From Eutypella sp. D-1 (Eukaryota > Ascomycota > Sordariomycetes > Xylariales > Diatrypaceae), in contig JAJTTP010000017.1 in NCBI GenBank assembly GCA_023313575.1, positions 806,001-870,000 of the forward strand: 64,000 nt of DNA, given 5' to 3'. Positions within the stretch are counted from its first letter, which is position 1. Each line of letters opens with the position of its first letter. Position numbers and translations under genes: made by a program. Under the pieces are notes generated by a model, which did no database searches, was not told the DNA's origin, and worked only from the letters and a program-made list of their open reading frames with translations. Positions 46,481 to 58,506 of the stretch are shown here, piece by piece.

Positions 46481-49400
46481 ATTGTCTTGTTTGAGTGTGT
46501 ATTTTGATTTCTGGACTTTAGGATCGGGGGACTACTATGGGATTCATTACGGAATGGGGGTTTACATGGGCGGGGTATGATGGATGGGCATGGTGGTGTT
46601 CTTCTCGTTGCCGATGATACCTCGATAGCTGGGTGTCGGTTTTACGATCTGATGTGTAATTGGAATATCACGGGTTTTATAATACGCATGATGAGCTTTA
46701 CGTCGTGCTGGGACACGTTGGGTCAAATTGGATATACGGCGTCAAATACCAGTGTAACGTCAAGATTGCAGAAACAATACGCGTTGCCTTCTCCAACAGC
46801 AGTCATCGTCATATCAATGCATGTCGTCGTGCCGTGTGGGAGACAGGTCTCGTCACTGCATGCTCCAACTTACGTCTCGCCCTTTCCTCAAAACATCCTT
46901 ATCCAGATTGGCGGGCAATACGATATACCGTAACGAGCCCCCCCTTCATAGATTGCTCTTTTATAAGAGCGATCTACTTTATCATCGCCTACTGGCCCGC
47001 CGATTAACTTGCCGAATCCTTACTTTTTAACTTACGCAGCCTGGACTATGAAACACCGCCATTCCTTTGTTTGTCGGAGACGTGCTGTCTGACCGTCGGT
47101 TGACTTTCTAGAAACTCGTCATAAATCTTTTAGAACTAGGGACGTTTGTGGCATAGATTCAATGGAAATGGCAATCCCGAGGCTCTCTTGTTCCCATGTG
47201 TGATTTCAAAAAAGAAAGCCAAAGAAAGAAAGAAAGAACTCCTCCCTCAGCTCCCACCCCCGCAAAGAAGGAAAAGAAAAGAAAAGACAGAAACTCAAAC
47301 ATCGATACCAATCCGTGTTTCAGTATATCAGAGATATGGGGGTGGGGAAGGGAGGCAGTGGCTCATATTCACAGATCCCGACAACCAAGAGATGTCATCA
47401 GTATTGCTCGATCTCCTACCATGGTAGGCCTCCACAAAGCTACCTCTCGACTGCTAGGTGGATCCGCTTGCAATATTGTCGCCGGTGTCCGGATAGTACT
47501 GATTTCCTGATCACTTATGCCCAGTTCCATGATAAGATTCGCATGAATACTCGGTTTTCTTTTTTGGAAAATGGTGGACCTAATACATGCTTTTACCTAC
47601 TTTCATCAGCTCCAGCTCCACAAAATCTCTAAGATCCACAATAGGGGGGGCAACATGCTTCTTTGAGATAAGTTTAAATTCCAATGTTTCAATCTGGCTA
47701 TCATATGTTGTAATAATAGTGAAGGCTTTGTAATCCATATGTACAAGATGCGTTGTTACGGGTTGCCGTTGGGACAATGGGTATTGCAACCACGGTTTAC
47801 CACAATGTCAATAATATCCTGCTTCCTGAAGGAGACCAGAAAACCTCCAACCTCTGTCGATTGGCGTAGATAAACCAAGGAAGAGATATCATACCAGAGA
47901 GTGTAGACCGAGATGCTTTGGCTCTATGCTTTCCCTGGAAATGACCAGTGATTCATCGATTAATGCCGCTCGGATGTACACATGAACCCGATCAAGCATT
48001 TGAAATCCCCGAACATAAAAAACTTCAACTTCAAAGAACTAAAAGCTTGTACGAAACTGGGAAGGGTGTGGACTAGGTCCCTGAAAGTATTCGAAAGGCA
48101 TCATCGGAGGACGAATCTATCACTATACAAGGAAATCAAGACGTGGAACTCATGTGAGAGCTGAGTAAAAAGCAATGATCATATGGACCAGCTTAGACAG
48201 ATACGGCAGCTAGAAAAAGTATTTAAAAGAGGCTAAGACAGAAGCAACATGGTCGGCGGGTACTAGTGTAATTCCAATTGGGCATCAAGTTGACCTTTCT
48301 CACACAGGTAGTAGTCACGAGGAGCGGATCTCGCCTATCAACAAGGGCAAGATGATGAGAGACAAAAGACGACATACCAGCTGCTTAGATCCGCACAGCC
48401 GAGGTTCAATCGACGTGGGATGGTAGTGTGGAAACTCAGGTGAGGGGACGACGTGTTTTCGTGACCAAGTGCGCGTATTTCGCGGGATTATCGTATATGG
48501 GATGTGTTAATGTGCGGCCCCCCCCCCCCAGCCACAAGGATGTGATGCGGGTCAGACTGATATGTAGCTAGTATGCATGGCTGCAACCAAGTCAGAAGCC
48601 TTTTTGAGGCATAACAGCGAGAGCCTAGGAGGGGACTTACCGAGAGTAGTACCTGGAGGAGAGGAAAGGGCCCGGGAGGAGGGAGGGCGTTCCGATGGTC
48701 CCATGTCCTACCCCCACCTCTCTGAGTGCTGGAAGACGGTTTCGATGAAATCAGGTATTTGATAATGATTACGGAGTAGGTGTCAGACATTTCCAAGCAG
48801 CTCATCATTTTCTGGCCAACCCATGCTCGTATAGCCAATGTGTGAATGTGGCGTGAAAAAGGAAGCCTAGGCCACGGCAGGGAGGCATCTAGAGAGTACT
48901 CCAAATCGTCTGAGGTAGAGTATGAAGTGGACTAGAACTAGAACCGTCGCCCATCAAATTTTATTTCCTTCTTTCCTTCATTTTCTCTTGTGTCCATTAC
49001 TGGTCTTTTTGAGTCTTGTTGTGGGGCCTAGACGTTGGAATCAAGGCCAGAAAAGCCATATCTTGGCATGATAATAACTCAGCTCCTTAGGGATCATTTT
49101 CCACCCATTCACACACACACACACACTAACATACATATACAGCATATTTTGTGATGTTCCATATGTGTATCGACTATATCTATCTAGATAGCCATAGAAA
49201 TTGTCAGAAAGGGTATGATTGCAACAGATGTTGATCTGCTTTGCATTGAGGCTATATGCGGTGGTATAAGCAGGACATCAAGGTTCGCAATTTTGGCCAT
49301 CAAGGTGCTCGCATTCGGGCACGACAACCTCCGATCGGGCAGCAGAGATCCAGAGGGCAACTTCTTCATATTTACAGCTTTCGTCCATGAATTATTCTGA

Positions 49401-50120
49401 AGATTGATGTGTTCTCTCTGTTTGCTTCTTTCTTTTCATCGCAATTCATAGAAATTCAACTATCTACTTGGTCCCGTTTTTTTTGGCTCCTAGACTTTCA
49501 GAATGCGAAGATTACCTCTACGTTGATTTTGATTGAACAACAGCGGAACACCAGGGGACTTATACATACCGCTACAATGTTCTCACACAAGATGATTCCC
49601 CCTTAACAATATATTATATTAATTCGGTACACCATAAACCAAGAAATCCATCACTATATACATTTTCAAATGGCCCAACTGGACTCTTCTATCGATCCGA
49701 TATCATGATCAATGATTTTCTATGAAAAGGGCCCGTGCTAGTACGTCCAAGTTTACTGTGTCGTCAACCTGCATCGGGTCTATACAGTCTACATAGGAAG
49801 TGACTCGGCTATGCCTCGGAGGATTCGGCGCACTATGTTACCCACCTGAGGAGACCGAGTCCGGCGAGGTCCGGGCCCTCGGCCTCCTCTATATCGTTTA
49901 GGGCATTCCGTGCCTTGCTTTTTTTTTTCTTTCCTTTTTTTTCCTTCCCAAGTCCCACGGTTCAGACTAGGACTTTCAGCCCCTTACTTTATTCGCGCAT
50001 ACAGTTATTCCCGGTCATTCCTAGTCACAGCCTGGCCAATGTACCACGGCACGAACTAGTATCTAGCATCGGTCTACCTTGTCAACCTTTGCCTCCCCCG
50101 CACGAGCTGACAACGTTGGC

Positions 50121-50156
50121 GTTGGGATTGGTGTTGGGATTGGTGTTGGGATTGGT
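50121..50156. repeat. Three 12-bp tandem repeats (GTTGGGATTGGT)
   Basis: Three identical head-to-tail 12-mers, flanked on both sides by GTTGGC, about 0.9 kb upstream of the metallothionein ATG. No coding role supported. Confidence 0.9.
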
Positions 50157-50895
50157 GTTGGCGCCCCCTATATCCCCTTCTAGGCTACAGTACTACAACT
50201 AGCCATTCACCCATTCACTTCAGTGGCCCATCATGTCGTCTCTAGACTGGCACAAACGCGTGCACGCGCGCACCAACACCATCACACGACGTCTACCAAA
50301 CCGGCTAGTCGCTAGCCCACCTCCTCTATCATGCGTGGGATGAACTTCGTCCATCCCTGTCAAAGCAACGGCCGTTAGTTCGTCTTACACACGGCCCTTC
50401 CCACCCCACCGTCCCTCCCTCCCTCGTCGACCCTCTTATCTCGTCGAGGCACTGCCCGAGTCCTCCCTACGTCCCTGCTCGAAAGTACCGATTAGCCAGA
50501 CGATCCTTGCCGATACCCGCACCGACGCGACACCCACCAACTGGTCGCTTCTCAGTACACCTGTATTAAGGCTGATTGAATCGGGGAGGGATATCTGCCC
50601 ATCCTCGGGGATGTGGCGTCGAAGGATTGGCCGCCCTCTCCTCGTGGTTGGGTCGGGTTGATTAGGATGTAATAATGGGATCGCCTGGACGGACATGTGA
50701 ATGCGGGGGCGTCTAGGCGTGGTGGTTACATCCCGCTCGTGTCGGATCGTCTACATTGCATTTTTCTGGGTCGCTGCTGCGGCTATAGGTGTGTGGACGT
50801 CACAATGTGGGATGCTGCGAGGGGCTACTGGCCGTGCCAACTCTGCGGGACTTTCTGTAACGCGAAAATCCCGTAATGCGCTGGGGCGGGAGGTC

Positions 50896-50903
50896 TATAA
50901 ATA
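50896..50903 (+). promoter_or_regulatory. TATA box of the metallothionein gene
   Basis: TATAAATA about 140 nt upstream of the ATG, followed at once by CCCCT, the core of a stress-response element. Suggests an inducible promoter. Confidence 0.6.
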
Positions 50904-51039
50904 CCCCTCGATCTTCTCGCAAATTGCAATCTCGAAAGTCGTTCTCTTTACCATCCGCTCAACTCGACATCACCAAATCTTCAGATCACTACACCAACAA
51001 TTTCCAAGCAACTTTTACGCTTACAGCACAACCATCAAC

Positions 51040-51288
51040 ATGCCTGCCTGGTATGTGCTCTCCCACCATAACGGCTCTCCAAAGCCTTCCGCTGTGTCAT
51101 AATCGCTTTCAATGGATTGTATAGCTGACTTGAATCCGTAGCTCCTGCTCCACCTGCGCTTGCTCCGGCACCTGCTCCGGCTGCTCTTGCGCGTCCTGCG
51201 GCGTAAGTCTTCCTCATAGTCTCCAGTTGTCGCCGTTCGAGTTCTAGTCTTCGCTAGTCGCTTACATGTAGATTTGATATAGCACTAA
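51040..51288 (+). CDS. Small copper-type metallothionein
   Basis: A tiny spliced gene. Exon 1 is 11 nt (51040-51050, MPA plus two bases), intron 51051-51141, exon 2 51142-51202, giving MPACSCSTCACSGTCSGC followed by SCASCG: eight cysteines in 24 residues, in Cys-x-Cys and Cys-x2-Cys spacing, with no aromatic residues. This is the composition of fungal copper metallothioneins such as that of Neurospora. A good GTAAGT donor follows at 51203. The last exon is uncertain: acceptor 51282 adds His then stop (51288), whereas acceptor 51271 adds Ile then stop (51277). Either way the protein has about 25 residues. Likely cytosolic metal buffering. Confidence 0.85.
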
Positions 51289-52890
51289 GATGGGGTAACC
51301 CTCGCAGTCGTTCTCTTCACAACAACAGCTTTCTCAGTGTTCCGCTATCTTAGGATTACGAACATTGGGGGGACTTGGCAAGCTATGAAGTAACCATTTG
51401 TAAACCTCGCCAATGACGGCGGTTGGCTTTTGTTTTTTTGCTTTCGGAGGGGGACACTTGTTAAGCCAAGGACTGCTGTCCGGCTATCACAACTGTTTGG
51501 AAATTGCAGCTAGTCACTCCTTCTTTGGGATCCTACGACAGGGTGTACTCGAATATCAAGTTGTTACCGATGATGACATGATCACTGTGATGCCTGTGAT
51601 GAAACGTGAGACAAATTAAACAATGGACGCCACCCGATCATTCGGCTCCTATGTCACCGTCCACAGCCGTCCATATTACATGTTGTGGTAGGTAGTAGCG
51701 TAGCACAGAACTCAGCGTCAGCAAATAGCAATATGGACTAAATCATATTCATGTATAATAGTACGTAATTACCTGCTAGTATGAATATATTCCAGGTCTG
51801 TGAGCCACAGAGAAATCAAGCCCAACTGGATGTATACATAATTCCTGCTTCTGCTTCTATCAGAAATCAGGGATCATGCCAGTTAGGTGTCTTTTCACAC
51901 ACGACCAAGCAATTTCCCTACTTAGTAGGTAGGAAAGTAGATACGACCCCAGTCCCTGCCTGCTCCCGTCCCGTCCCCTCCACGCGGTAATCCTTGAGAA
52001 ACCAAAGTTTTGTGTTAAAGTAGACATCACGGCCAAGATGATCAGGCTAGTCAAGGATATGCTGTGCGGGATAAAAAAAGCGGCTTCCTTGAATAGACCT
52101 GAGATGTATGACTAGACTATGGGCTATCTTTCTACCCTACTTTTTAAAGTTGAACCCGCTTCTCCATATTACATGGATATCCGAGGCTTTTTTTTCGACT
52201 CGGTCGCACACAACAATTGAGTAGGTAGCATAGCATTGTTTCGGCGGCATATTCCTTGAGTAATAAGCAATGAAATGCATTAAAATAGCTGTGTCAATTG
52301 GCGGTTTTTGTGGCGTAGCCGAGTTGCGATGCTTTACCATTCAAGGACTATCATGGAAGCAACGACATAATACATTTATTTGGGACGCATGCCGCAACAA
52401 CGCCTACATGCGGGTTGGTACTTGCAGCGCGATGGCAACACGCAAGAAATAGATGTGGTTTTAAGTTAAGGTGTTAGCCCGCAACTACTATGGCATGGCT
52501 CTCATTATCACGCAGTTCCCTCATGTGTGCGGGATTTAGTCGCTTTCCTGGTACACAGTCACTGACCGACCATCCCTATCTTGTGTATCCATGGTCATGA
52601 GCTAGAAGTCTTCTCATTTTCCCGTTGGGTTTCACAGTGAGCAGGGAGATAGGTTGCTATGAAAAAGCTCCGCTTCACAAGTCGGCACTGCCCTTCTTAG
52701 AATCAATTTTGTTCACTATGTCCAAGCATGATACCAATAGCCATGCGCAGGTGCGAGCCAACTTCTAAGGAACATAAGCTTAGTCACCAGACTACTGTCC
52801 CTGCCCACTACCCAACAGAGCAACATGGCTCATACAACAATGCGGTGCCCGTGTGCCGTCTCAAGTGCGATATGCTGCGCTTTTGCTAGC
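51289..52890. other. Intergenic region
   Basis: 3' flank of the metallothionein gene and downstream DNA of the minus-strand AIG2-like gene. No other gene seen. Confidence 0.6.
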
Positions 52891-53802
52891 TTAGATGAGC
52901 GGGTCGCCAAGTCCACCGCGAGCTATCCAAGCTGCGAAGTCACGCGAGCCCTCCTCCAGAGTGTACTCGTTCTCCACACCGACGAACACGCGGCCGTTAT
53001 CGATGGTTTTGGTCTTCCGCTCTTGCTTCCCATCGTCCACTTCCACACCCGCCTCGTCGGAGTCCACTTCGATGGTGCAGAATTCCATACGGTAGTTGCT
53101 GGACTCGTAGTGGCGGAGGCGGTCCACGTACTGCGGGAGCTCACACTTCCAAACGTAACCCTCGACGACACCCTCCTCTTCTTCCTTCTCCTCCTTCCCC
53201 TCCTCCGAATCTCCTCCGCCACGGGCACCGGCAGCACGGGGTATGAAGGGCACGAGCATGGGGAGGGACTCCCACATCTTCACGCGCCAGCCGCGGATGC
53301 GGGCGCGGCGCAGCACCGGGGGCTGCGGCAGCCCGCAGACGGCGCTCAGCTGCGCCGGATCCTGCAGCGTCCCGTAGAAGAAGAAGTGGAACGGCTCGAA
53401 CTCCAGGATGCCGTCCGCCAGCGCCTTGGGGATGGACGATGTCGTGGTGGGGGGCTGAGGCTGGGCCCCGGACACGGGCTCCTGAGAGATGGTGGCCGTG
53501 TCCCAGAGCTTGGGCCGCGGCTCCGCGGCCGCTAGCTGCGCCAGCTCCCATAGCGCGTATCCCGTCGGCTTCGTCCTGTAGCCCACCAGTCGCAGCACCT
53601 CGGCGTTGACCCCGTCGGTGAGAGCCGTCGCGGGATAGAGGGGTTCTCTGGGCTTGAGAGGAGGGAAGGTCCAGTAGAAAGGCGTCACCGTTGTCACATC
53701 GGCCTGCTCTGGCGCCGAGGGTGTAGCACCAGTCGTCGCTTGGGTAGAGGGGTCGTTGGTGGGCTGAGCCTGGGGTAGAGAAGAGTCGCTCTGTGCAGAC
53801 AT
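52891..53802 (-). CDS. AIG2-like / gamma-glutamylcyclotransferase-fold protein
   Basis: Single exon, 303 residues. The gamma-glutamylcyclotransferase-like (AIG2/GGACT) fold starts near residue 138, with HFFFYGTLQDPAQL containing the substrate-binding YGTL at 143-146. The fold then continues through the WRVKMWESLPMLVP strand region and a second half with GYVWKC, YVDRLRHYES and YRMEFCTIEV, where the conserved acidic residue of the family is expected (Glu in HYES). An acidic low-complexity insert of about 20 Glu/Lys/Gly residues sits in the middle. The N-terminal ~135 residues, including a Pro-rich part, are not recognised. The family includes enzymes acting on gamma-glutamyl amines and members of unknown activity, so the substrate is open. 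Confidence 0.87.
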   Translation of the reverse strand: MSAQSDSSLPQAQPTNDPSTQATTGATPSAPEQADVTTVTPFYWTFPPLKPREPLYPATALTDGVNAEVLRLVGYRTKPTGYALWELAQLAAAEPRPKLWDTATISQEPVSGAQPQPPTTTSSIPKALADGILEFEPFHFFFYGTLQDPAQLSAVCGLPQPPVLRRARIRGWRVKMWESLPMLVPFIPRAAGARGGGDSEEGKEEKEEEEGVVEGYVWKCELPQYVDRLRHYESSNYRMEFCTIEVDSDEAGVEVDDGKQERKTKTIDNGRVFVGVENEYTLEEGSRDFAAWIARGGLGDPLI

Positions 53803-54684
53803 GGTTGCAGATTCGTAACGGTTGTTTGTTACTATGGCGGCAGCTTTGCTTGATGCGCGTGGTCACAACTGCGAGGCCAAGAGAGTGTGCTGTGGGTGGG
53901 TGTATGGGCGTGTTTGGTCAAAGTATCGATGCTGGCACTGGCACAAAACCTTCCGGAGAGCGGTGGTTGCTGCTTAGAACCTCGTTATGTGGTGGGAGTC
54001 TGGGACTGAAATGCTCTTTAAATAGATGAATGGCCGAAGAGCATACACGGGTGCCCGAGGAATCAGCCGCACGAGTGGGCGGTCATACGAAGGTTCCCTA
54101 TCTTTCTGGAATCGAATGGTGTTTGTATGCTGCCTTGCTGACCGACAGGGTGGCAAGGAGATGGTAGAAAGTAAGATCTCGTGGTCCTGAGGTAGCAAAC
54201 AACATTTGCTAGTGGACGCAGAGTTGGTCCCTGGCCAGGAAGCATGGAAATGTACGCTCGTTTCCCCATCCTCCTAGGGCAGAGCGCGGTGCATGACCAA
54301 TACATGATGCGGACCGTTCAGGGCATTTCTTTTCATGTCAAGGATGGAATGCCTAGGAGATGAGGACAGCTAAGAGCATGCCATATAGAGCCTTCTACGA
54401 GGCGGTAGTAATACAAGTGCAACTCATTGCTACCTGATGCGATAGAAGCTACATGTTTGGGTACCTAGGCAGACAGCGCTTTCTTTGTGTGCCCGTCCCC
54501 CCGTGGAAAGATATCGATCATCATACAAGGTCATCAAAGCAACAGGTATAACTCCCATGTTGAGGGAACAGCCCCGAAGACCTCGGGGACCACGAGAAAC
54601 ATAGATCTATACGAGCCGAAACGAAACAAAGCAACCTTGGACTTCTTTTCCTTTCCATGTCCCGTCCTTTCCCCCTCATCCCCT
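53803..54684. other. Intergenic between AIG2-like gene and SMC3
   Basis: Promoter of the AIG2-like gene and 3' flank of SMC3. Has GTACCTAGG at 54461-54469. No gene. Confidence 0.65.
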
Positions 54685-57600
54685 TTACCGTGGGGCGGCC
54701 TGGCCTTCGACGAAATCCAAGGCCTGTTCGCGGCTAACACAGTTGATGGTGCTGTTCTTGTTCCTGAAGAGGACACCGTAGCACTTGTTAGCAACATGGA
54801 CGATTTCCGGCCGGAAGGTGGTGCAGATGAACTGCGTGCCGGCTTCCTTCGAGATTGACTCCAGCAGTCCGGCGACGGCCGTGCGGTACTGGGCATCCAG
54901 GTTCGCGTCGACCTCGTCGAAGATGACCATGGGACTCGACTCGGTCTGCTGTAGGGCGAAGATGAGGCAGAGGGCGCAAAGACCTATCTCGATTGTTAGT
55001 ATACCACCTAACGGAGCGGCTTAAACAAAAGCAAATATAGTCTAACTTACTCTTTTGACCACCGGAAAGCTGTTGGATACGCTGCTGCTCGTCCAAGACC
55101 TTGGAATTAAACGAGACGCTGATACCGACGCCAGTGTAGTTCTCCACACTGGCGCGCTGCTCCTCATCCGAGTCGTCGGGGTCTAGGCGTCGGTCGGCCC
55201 TTCGCTGGATAACCAACCGGCCATGACCAGCAGGTACGAGACGCTCGAAGATGGTGGCGAACTCTTTCGAGACCTGCTTGAACGTACGCTCGATGGCTTC
55301 GTCCTTACGCTGGTCAAGATGCGCGACGAGTTCCTCAATCGACTTCTGAGACTGGTCAAGTTCGGCACGGCGCTTGAGCAGATGCTCTTGCTGGTTGGTA
55401 AAGCTGTTGTACTGTTCGAAAGCCTTCTTGTTGACATGCTTGTATTTCTTTAGCGCGTCGTTGACCTTCTTCAGGCGCGTCGCAATCTGATGATAGTTAG
55501 CTTCAACTGTTTATTACTAGGGCACGTGAACAAACTTACACTCTTGCTTTCGAGTCTCTCGTACTTGTCAAAAGCCTCTTCGGGCAAGACACCGAGGTCG
55601 CGAATGTTCTTAGCGCAGTCGGCGGCCTTCGCAGTCAAGAGTGCTTTTTTCTGAATGCTCTTCTCCATCTTCTTCTGCTGCCTTAAGATCTCCCTCGCGA
55701 TCTCTTGTTGCTGGGTTTCATTATCGGCCCTTTGTTTCTCCAAGTTCGCGATCTTAGACTCGGCAGCATCTATCTGCTCCTCGACTTCCCGAAGCTTGCC
55801 CTCAATTGCAGATACTGCCGATTGTGACTTCTTCAGATGTCGCTTCGCCTCCTTTAAACTGTTGCTCCCACTAGAAGCAGTCTCGAAGGCTTGGCTAGTC
55901 AGTTGATCAAGCTTGAGCTGAAGGTTATGTCGCAAATCGCTTTCGAGTCTCTTCTTCTGGCTTTCGAGCTTTCTGCGCCTGCTGCTTACTTCGTTCCACT
56001 CCTTCTGCAGCTCTTGTACCCGGGTGCTTAGCGTTTCGAGTTGCTGCTCTTCATGAGCTGTGAGAGCTTTCTTGAAGTCCGATCCATATTCCGCCTCGTA
56101 GGCGCTCAGCTTGTCGCCGAATTCTTTCATGTTTTTATCGACAGCGTCTTGCCTCTTGATCGCGGCCTCAAGCCGGTCCCGCTCCCGGTCCACCTGACCG
56201 ACCTTCGCATTTAGCTCAGCTCGTAATGAACCGTAGCCATCATCCATCTGTCGGAGTCTCTGTTCCAGCTTGCGCTCTTCGCCCATCGCACGAGTGATCT
56301 CCTGGTCCTTTTTCTCGATTTCTTTCTGGATCTCGGAGGCCCTCGACTGGAGCTGATCACACTCGTCTCGCCACTTGTTAACCGCACGGACGGCCTCCAG
56401 CCTGGATTTTCTAGTGTCTATGAAGCCACCGGTCATGGCACCCCGCTTGCTAGTGATGTCTCCGTCGGGAGTGACACCATTTACCCCATGACTTCGCGCA
56501 TACTGACCTGCGACGGTGAGGTTGGGACATATAATCGTAGCCCCAAAGACTTGCTGGAATGCCTTTTCATACAGGGGATCATAGTCAATTTTGCTGACCA
56601 ACGGGACCGCATCATTGGCGCGCGGGAGGTTGGAAGAGCGAACCCTCAGATTGGACAGCGGCACAAATGTGACTCGGCCCCCATATTGCTTCTGCAAGAT
56701 GTTCGCCAGATAAGTAGCAGTCTGCTCGTTGTCAACAACGTAGTGGAAGAGACTGGCACCGGCGACTTGCTCAACCGGGAGGCGATATGCCTCGCTCACA
56801 TTCATCAGCTCCGCGAGTGTGCCGTAGGCCCCGGGGATATCCTGCTCGCGCTTTAGTCGCCGGATGGTGGCGAGACCTCGCGAAGTTGCGCGATCCATTG
56901 TATGTGAGAGTTCCCGCTCGGCATTGTCTCGCTCGCCCCGGGCGTTGGAAAGCACGGCTTCTAGCTTATCTTCCTCGCGGCGAAGCAACTTTCGCTCGTC
57001 ATTAAGCTTGTCCAATGCATCCTTCGCACTGGTGACCTCATCGGCCAGGCTCAATCGGTCGCCGCTAAAACTCTCGTTCTTCTGTCGCAAATTCGAGACC
57101 TCATTTTCTAATTGTTGGATGGATTTGTGAATGGCTTTGACTTCTTCGTCGGCGTCAAGACGATTGGCTTTCTGTTGGCTGAGTGTCATATTTAGGTCGT
57201 CGATCTCCTTTTTCAAAAAGGCATCACGCTCGGCTTTATTTCGAAATTGGCTGCTCCGGGTCTGCTTGGTGAAGAGGCGCTGTCGACCGGCCTCGGCCGT
57301 ATCCAAAGCCTGCTTGATCTCGGCTTCTTCGCTTCTAGTCTTTTCAAACTCTGGGGTAATCTTCGCAAGTTCAGCCTCTTTCGCAGCTATTGATGCCCTC
57401 ACTTCGTTGAGCTCCGAATCGTGCTGCTGCCTCGCTTGATCCTGGGCAGACATACTATCTGTCAGGTTCTTGACAGCTAATTCTGCCTTAGCGCGAGCTT
57501 TCGCACTCTCGCGACGATCTTCGTCAAGCTGTCGGCGGTCAATGCGAAGGAGCTCCATCTGCTGCTGTAGCTTGTGAATCTCTGCGTCCAAAGAAGCGAT

Positions 57601-58506
57601 GACCTTCTCTCCCGCACTATATGCCTCCCGGTTTTCGTCCGTGTCCTCAACGCCACCCTGACGGGATTCTTCCAGTTCCTCTAAGACTTCCTGGACAGCG
57701 ACTTGTTCCCTGTGGTAGTAGGCGTACTCTAGACATCTGCGCTCGCGGTCCTTGTCTTGGAAGCCGCGCAGCTCTTCTTTCTCCTCCTCTAGCTCACTCA
57801 ACCTTTCCTTGATGTAATCGAGTAGCTCATCAATTTTCTCCCTCTTGTTGTTGGTCTCAGTCATAATCTTCAGAGACTCGGTTCGGCGAGATTCGTAGAC
57901 CTGAGTACCCGCGACTTCCTTCAACAGAGCCAAACGATCGGATTCCTTCATGTTGGTCAAAGCCGTCACGCGTCCTTGCGGAACAATATAGTAGGGATTC
58001 GAGCTCGAAAAGCCGGCGGCCTCCAAAAGGTTCTGGACATCCTTTTTGCCGACGACCTTCTTGTCGAGTGAATATTCGTCCTTTTTTAGACCAATAGTAC
58101 GGCGCAGGACGACTTCCTTGTTTCCAGTGGGGAACCGGTCGTCGCTGTTGTCGAAGATGACCTCGACGTAGGCGGACATGACGGCAGAACCAGAGCCTTC
58201 GTGGAGCAGGGCCTGGCGCTCTTCACGAGTCATCTGAGTGTACGCATCGCTGAGAACGAAGCGTATGGCGGCGAAGAAGTTGCTCTTGCCAGAACCGTTG
58301 CGACCGACGATGACGTTTGTACCAGGTGAAAAGGGCTCCATGACGGTCTGGTCCTTGTAGCTGTGAGTTGATTAGTTATGCGCGCTTTCATGATAAATAG
58401 ACCGAGTATAGACTGTATGCGATATCTATGCGACGGATACGACTAGGCATACGACTAGGCGTGCATACCTCTTGAAGCCCTGTATGATGATCTGCTTGAT
58501 ATACAT
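54685..58506 (-). CDS. SMC3: Cohesin subunit Smc3
   Basis: Four exons: 58506-58469, 58360-55540, 55486-55051, 54983-54685; 1197 residues, the normal Smc3 length. ATPase core of cohesin, which holds sister chromatids together. Walker A GRNGSGKS is at 32-39. Lys105 and Lys106 in IGLKKDEY match the Eco1-acetylated lysine pair. Two long coiled coils flank a hinge at about 520-680 (AYGTLAEL to RGAMTGGF). The ABC signature LSGGQKS is at 1093-1099 and Walker B MVIFDE ends at 1122. The signature motif is split by the last intron (AAG A / GT C). The 38-nt first exon encodes MYIKQIIIQGFK, which is highly conserved. Confidence 0.97.

Larger units (their letters stand above)
46481..51039. other. Gene-poor intergenic region
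   Basis: About 4.5 kb without a protein I can support. It has AAAG-type repeats near 47217-47240, a C run near 48521-48530, a CA repeat near 49112-49127, a T-rich stretch near 49917-49942 and three perfect 12-bp repeats at 50121-50156. The last 150 bp is the metallothionein promoter. Given that a 25-residue gene lies at its end, other tiny spliced genes could be hidden here. Confidence 0.55.

Noticed and set aside
48300..48420. Possible tRNA T-arm (GAGGTTCAATCGA)
   Set aside because: No partner stems or D-arm at the right distances.
49915..50202. 95-codon ORF with a Gly-Leu-Val repeat
   Set aside because: The repeat is just the 12-bp tandem repeat translated; no start context, signal or homologue.
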